NCBI GenBank assembly: GCA_014656015.1
Contig: BNBP01000029.1
Location: forward strand, 17,370-81,369
DNA: 64,000 nucleotides
Origin: Streptomyces griseoaurantiacus
Lineage (GTDB): Bacteria > Actinomycetota > Actinomycetes > Streptomycetales > Streptomycetaceae
Direction of reading: 5' to 3'
Shown: piece after piece, positions 60,949 to 64,000 of the stretch
Layout: each line of letters starts with the position of its first letter
How positions within the stretch are numbered: the first letter of the stretch is position 1
The notes under the pieces: generated by a model
What the model was told of the DNA's origin: nothing
Database searches by the model: none
Seen by the model: the letters and a program-made list of their open reading frames with translations, nothing else
Position numbers and translations under genes: made by a program

Positions 60949-61701
60949 GTGACGTTCGGTGAGCAACCCGCGTATCTGCGCGTTGCAGGTGATCTCCGCA
61001 AGAAGATCGTCGACGGCTCGCTGCCACCGCACACCCGGCTCCCCTCCCAGGCCCGCATCCGCGAGGAGTACGGCGTCTCGGACACGGTCGCGCTCGAGGC
61101 GCGCAAGGTGCTGATGGCCGAGGGGCTGGTCGAGGGCCGCTCCGGGTCCGGCACCTACGTGCGGGAGCGTCCGGTCCCGCGCCGCCTCGCCCGCTCCGGC
61201 TACCGCCCGGACGGCGAGGCCACCCCCTTCCGCCAGGAGCAGGCCGACGCGGCGGCGCACGGCACCTGGGAATCGCGCAGCGAGCAGGCGGAGGCGGGGG
61301 CCGCGATCGCCGAACGGCTGGGCCTGCGGACGGGGGACCGGGTGATGCGCACGGCGTACGTCTTCCGGGAGGCGGGCGAGGCGATGATGCTCTCCACGTC
61401 CTGGGAGCCGCTCGAACTGACCGGGCGTACGCCGGTGATGCTCCCGGAGGAGGGGCCGCTCGGCGGCATGGGGGTCGTGGAGCGGATGGCCGCCCTCGAC
61501 GTCGTGGTGGACAACGTCACGGAGGAGGTCGGGGCGCGGCCCGGCCAGGCCGAGGAACTGCTGGCCCTGGGGGGAGTGCCGGGCCATGTGGTGCTGGTCA
61601 TCCAGCGCACGTTCTACGCCTCGGGGCGCCCGGTCGAGACGGCCGACCTGATCATCCCCGCGGACCGCTACCGGGCCTCGTACCACCTGCCGGTGCGGTG
61701 A
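60949..61701 (+). CDS. GntR family regulator with UTRA domain (HutC subfamily)
   Basis: A 250-residue regulator. The N-terminal winged helix (about 8-72) has YLRVAGDLRKKIVDGSLPPHTRLPSQARIREEYGVSDTVALEARKVLMAEGLVEGRSGSGTYV. The UTRA effector domain (about 92-240) follows, where a small molecule such as a sugar phosphate or organic acid binds. GTG 60949 has GAGGGGAG upstream. It might control the adjacent PKS cluster or itself. It ends at a good terminator. Confidence 0.92.
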   Translation: MTFGEQPAYLRVAGDLRKKIVDGSLPPHTRLPSQARIREEYGVSDTVALEARKVLMAEGLVEGRSGSGTYVRERPVPRRLARSGYRPDGEATPFRQEQADAAAHGTWESRSEQAEAGAAIAERLGLRTGDRVMRTAYVFREAGEAMMLSTSWEPLELTGRTPVMLPEEGPLGGMGVVERMAALDVVVDNVTEEVGARPGQAEELLALGGVPGHVVLVIQRTFYASGRPVETADLIIPADRYRASYHLPVR

Positions 61702-61713
61702 CCCCCGCGCGGC

Positions 61714-61742
61714 CGCCGCCCCCGTGTCACGCGGGGGCGGCG
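61714..61742 (+). terminator. Terminator after the GntR gene
   Basis: A perfect 11-bp stem (CGCCGCCCCCG/CGGGGGCGGCG) with a 7-base loop, 12 bp past the stop. Confidence 0.8.
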
Positions 61743-61994
61743 TCGTGCTGCCCGCGGTGTGCCGGCGGGGACAAGAAACCGGACGTTCTCGCACGGAGCG
61801 CCCCCGCTCGCTTCGCGCTGCTGGGGGCGCACTCAGCGGCGCATTCGGCCTCCCCCGTCCCCTCCGCCCTGTCCTCGACGTGGCCAATTGGCACGGGTCC
61901 CGGCCTGCCTCGTTGTGAGAAACCGTATTCGCTGAGTAAAGGTTGGGCGTACGCTCGGGCATATGCGGAGTGCGGTTTCGTCAGGAGGGGCGGG
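61743..61994. other. Promoter region of the small protein gene
   Basis: No gene is supported. It carries the 10-bp palindrome GCCAATTGGC (61883-61892) and an AT-richer promoter-like patch around 61915-61970 ending in AGGAGGGG. Confidence 0.4.
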
Positions 61995-62183
61995 ATGAAC
62001 GAGAGCACGGTGACGCTCCCCTGGCTCGTCGTACGCCGGGACGACAACGGCAATCGCTACGGCGTCGGCCGCTACGCGACCCGGGCCGAGGCGCAGAAGA
62101 TCGCCGACAGCCTCGGCAGCCCCGGTGACGAACAGCTCTACTGGGTCGAGTGCCTGGACAAGGACGCCGCCGACCGTCGTTGA
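61995..62183 (+). CDS. Small conserved actinomycete protein (62 residues, SPOR-like)
   Basis: A 62-residue soluble protein, LPWLVVRRDDNGNRYGVGRYATRAEAQKIADSLGSPGDEQLYWVE. The pattern of an aromatic strand, a helix with RAEAQKIADSL, then a strand resembles a single SPOR-like repeat. ATG 61995 has AGGAGGGG at good spacing, a strong translation signal. Function is unknown. It stands alone, 123 bp before the Nudix gene. Confidence 0.8.
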   Translation: MNESTVTLPWLVVRRDDNGNRYGVGRYATRAEAQKIADSLGSPGDEQLYWVECLDKDAADRR

Positions 62184-62306
62184 CGGCGGACGCGGCCGAC
62201 CGCCGCTGACGGCAGCCGCCGGCCACCGGCGACAGGCCCCCCTCTCGGTCCCCGGCGGTCCGGCCGGTCGTGGCGGCCCCCGCGCGGCCTCCGTAGGCTC
62301 CCGCGC

Positions 62307-62750
62307 ATGACCCCACCGATCGTCGTGGTCGCGGCCGCCCTCCTGGACGAGGCCGGACGCCTCCTCGCCGCCCGCCGCAGCGCACCCCCCGACCTCGCCG
62401 GCCGCTGGGAACTCCCCGGCGGCAAGGTCGAACCGGGTGAGGCACCCGAGGACGCCCTCGTCCGCGAACTCCGCGAGGAACTCGGCGTCGAGGCCGAGCC
62501 GGTGGCGCGCGTGCCGGGGGAGTGGCCGCTCAAGCCCGGTCACGTCCTGCGCGTGTGGACCGTCCGCCTCCTGTCCGGCACCCCCGAACCGCTGGAGGAC
62601 CACGACCGGCTCCGCTGGCTCACCCCCGAGGAGACCTGGGACGTCGACTGGCTCGACCAGGACGTCCCCGCCGTACGCACCGCTCGCGCCGCGCATGCCG
62701 CCCGTGTCCCGCGGGGCGCCGTCAACACGGCGCGCAGCCGGGGGGAATGA
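62307..62750 (+). CDS. Nudix hydrolase (MutT-like 8-oxo-dGTPase)
   Basis: A 147-residue Nudix protein. The Nudix box GGKVEPGEAPEDALVRELREELGV (about 36-59) is complete with the metal-binding REUxEE core. The domain starts VVVAAALLDEAGRLLAARRSAPPDLAGRWELPGGKVE as in MutT, suggesting sanitation of oxidised nucleotides. ATG 62307. The C-terminal 25 residues are basic and variable. Confidence 0.92.
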   Translation: MTPPIVVVAAALLDEAGRLLAARRSAPPDLAGRWELPGGKVEPGEAPEDALVRELREELGVEAEPVARVPGEWPLKPGHVLRVWTVRLLSGTPEPLEDHDRLRWLTPEETWDVDWLDQDVPAVRTARAAHAARVPRGAVNTARSRGE

Positions 62751-62880
62751 GGGACCGGCGGGAGCGGGTGGCCGCGCACCGGTGGCGCGCGCGTGGCGCG
62801 ACAAGGCGCGCGTGCCACCGGAGGCGCATGGGAATCGGGGGGCGCCAGGGGCTGGCGCCGGGTACGCCGTTCGTGCCACA

Positions 62881-63378
62881 GTGCGCCCGCGTGCGCGGTA
62901 CGGCCTCCCGGATATCGGGTATGTGCCCATCAACCCCACGAAACCGGACATGGGTGGGTTCCTGGCCTGGGAAGTGATCGGCGTGCTCGACACCGAAGGC
63001 GACCGCGCCGAGTGGACGTTCCCCGCGGACCCCGGCTCGGTCCGCAGCGCCCGTGCCGTCGTACGGGGGCAGTTGCGCGCCTGGGGCCTCGACGCGCTCG
63101 TCGACGTCACCGCGCTCCTCGTGAGCGAACTCGTCACCAATTCCCTGCGGCACGCGAGCGGACCCATCGGCGTGCGGCTCGTGCGGTACTCCGGGACCGC
63201 CCCCGGGCTCCTGGTCGAGGTCTCGGACCCGCTGCCCGACCTGCCCAGGGAACGCATCGCCGCGCTCGACGACGAGGGCGGCCGGGGCCTCCAGCTGGTC
63301 GCCTCCTCCGCCCGGCGCTGGGGGACCCGCCCGGGTGTCTCCGGCAAGACCGTCTGGTTCGAACTGGCGATTCCCTGA
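62881..63378 (+). CDS. Anti-sigma-factor-type ATP-binding protein (HATPase_c_2)
   Basis: A protein of about 165 residues with a serine-kinase-like HATPase fold. The N box is LLVSELVTNSLRHA and the G boxes are VEVSDPLPD and DDEGGRGLQLVASSARRWG; it ends with GKTVWFELA. Such proteins switch sigma-factor partners or phosphorylate anti-sigma antagonists. The start is uncertain: GTG 62881 keeps a conserved RYGLPDIGYVPINPT segment; GTG 62923 is an alternative. Part of the gene (63237-63344) recurs inverted at the end of the window. Confidence 0.85.
   Translation: MRPRARYGLPDIGYVPINPTKPDMGGFLAWEVIGVLDTEGDRAEWTFPADPGSVRSARAVVRGQLRAWGLDALVDVTALLVSELVTNSLRHASGPIGVRLVRYSGTAPGLLVEVSDPLPDLPRERIAALDDEGGRGLQLVASSARRWGTRPGVSGKTVWFELAIP
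63237..63344 (+). repeat. Upstream arm of a 108-bp exact inverted repeat
   Basis: This part of the ATP-binding gene is identical to the reverse complement of 63893-64000. See the finding on the window end. Confidence 0.95.
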
Positions 63379-63735
63379 GGAGTTTTACGGGGAGGTCCCG
63401 GGCCGCCGTGCCGAGGGACCTTCCGGCCGGAGGACCGGCTCGCGTCCCGGTGCGCGCCCGCGGGAAAGCTCCGGCCGGGGGGTGTCCCGCCGGGGGGCGG
63501 CTCCGGGGCGCACGGAGCACGGCCGGTTCATGTCGGTCGGCGCTCGGTAACTGCGGGGTTCGACCGGGCGCCACCTGGTTAGAAGACTGGGAGTATGTCG
63601 CGGCCGGTCCAAAAACCATCGGGACCGTGCTGTGATCGTGAACACCGTGTTGTGCGGCGCCGTAGTGCTGGATACTGCGGGCAGCCGCCCCCGGTGACCG
63701 GTGCCGGACGCGGTGAGCTGGAGGGGACGGTTCGC
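63379..63735 (+). promoter_or_regulatory. Intergenic region with promoter for the last gene
   Basis: No gene is supported. TTGTGC (63650-63655) and TACTGC (63673-63678) with a 17-bp spacer make a fair promoter, and GGAGGGGACGG lies before the GTG at 63736. GC-rich hairpins around 63390-63480 may end the ATP-binding gene transcript. Confidence 0.45.
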
Positions 63736-64000
63736 GTGAGCGAGATACCAGCGAGGGCCACGGGCCCCGAGGGCCCGTCGGACGGCGCGCGGGCATGGGC
63801 GCGGGCCGCGGCCGGCGCGTCCCGGCGCGCCTTTGCGGCTCCCGCCGAGGATGCCCGCACGACACGCGAGGCCACGAGCGCCCACAGAGACACCGGAGAC
63901 ACCCGGGCGGGTCCCCCAGCGCCGGGCGGAGGAGGCGACCAGCTGGAGGCCCCGGCCGCCCTCGTCGTCGAGCGCGGCGATGCGTTCCCTGGGCAGGTCG
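63736..64000 (+). CDS. Truncated start of a gene interrupted by an inverted copy (possible SpoIIE-type phosphatase)
   Basis: GTG 63736, preceded by GGAGGGGACGG, begins a reading frame (VSEIPARATGPEGPSDG and onward) that fits the low-complexity N-terminus of a Streptomyces PP2C/SpoIIE-type phosphatase often found after this ATP-binding protein, but no domain is reached. Only codons 1 to about 52 are native; from 63893 the sequence is the reverse complement of the previous gene. Identity is therefore tentative. Confidence 0.45.
   Translation, partial: MSEIPARATGPEGPSDGARAWARAAAGASRRAFAAPAEDARTTREATSAHRDTGDTRAGPPAPGGGGDQLEAPAALVVERGDAFPGQV
63893..64000 (-). repeat. Downstream arm of the 108-bp exact inverted repeat
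   Basis: Every base is the reverse complement of 63237-63344. It reaches the last base of the window, so the duplication probably continues. The copy starts in a direct-repeat-like microhomology (GAGACACCGGAGACACC). Confidence 0.95.

Overview
The window looks like Streptomyces chromosome. It has very high GC with strong GC3 bias, many GTG starts, ATGA/GTGA start-stop overlaps, and typical actinomycete families (WhiB-like, DUF1707, DUF6542, DUF4245, SpoIIE-type phosphatase, ahpC-ahpD-oxyR, polyphosphate glucokinase). Species cannot be named from the sequence alone. No rRNA, tRNA, CRISPR array, transposase or prophage gene was seen.

Region 1 (1-11.4 kb, + strand) is a type IVb (Tad/Flp) pilus locus: cpaB, a CpaE ATPase fused to a TadE pseudopilin, a second TadE, tadA, tadB, tadC, a histidine kinase/response regulator pair, the Flp pilin, a TadG-like protein, a lipoprotein and an OmpA-like protein. 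No prepilin peptidase is present. Region 2 (11.4-18.8 kb) holds a methyltransferase, a DUF192 gene preceded by a candidate 6C-type RNA, uppS, a PIN-PhoH gene with a hairpin-rich leader, a secreted SLT-like protein with a structured leader, and an AI-2E family permease.

Region 3 (18.9-36 kb) has ahpD-ahpC divergent from oxyR, an ABC/FtsX efflux pair under a PadR regulator, an SPFH/RHH pair, a class A penicillin-binding protein, TetR, a SpoIIE/ATPase phosphatase, DUF402, class II fumarase, DUF4245 and glpX. Region 4 (36-48.3 kb) has a WhiB-like gene, DUF1707, class I fumarase, xseA-xseB, ispH, ppgK, DUF6542, ychF, a VapBC-like toxin-antitoxin pair and a SNF2 helicase.

Region 5 (48.5-60 kb, - strand) begins with a PAP2 phosphatase. 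It continues with a compact cluster of coupled genes: a glycosyltransferase, a MATE exporter, an AT-less type I PKS (KS-KR-ACP), a malonyltransferase, a second starter-type acyltransferase and a BtrH-like acyltransferase. A good promoter lies about 300 bp upstream. The parts suggest that a short polyketide chain is built by an AT-less module loaded in trans, passed to an amine or hydroxyl acceptor by the BtrH-like enzyme, possibly glycosylated, then exported. This is the best candidate for an undescribed system here.

Region 6 (60-64 kb) opens with about 950 bp of AT-richer intergenic DNA containing a candidate small transcription unit (a TTA-containing 40-codon ORF with its own terminator) and strong palindromes. 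GntR/UTRA, a 62-aa protein, a Nudix hydrolase and an anti-sigma-type ATPase follow. The last gene is a probable phosphatase start, interrupted after 52 codons by an exact inverted copy of 108 bp of the preceding gene. That is either a rearrangement breakpoint or an assembly fold-back.
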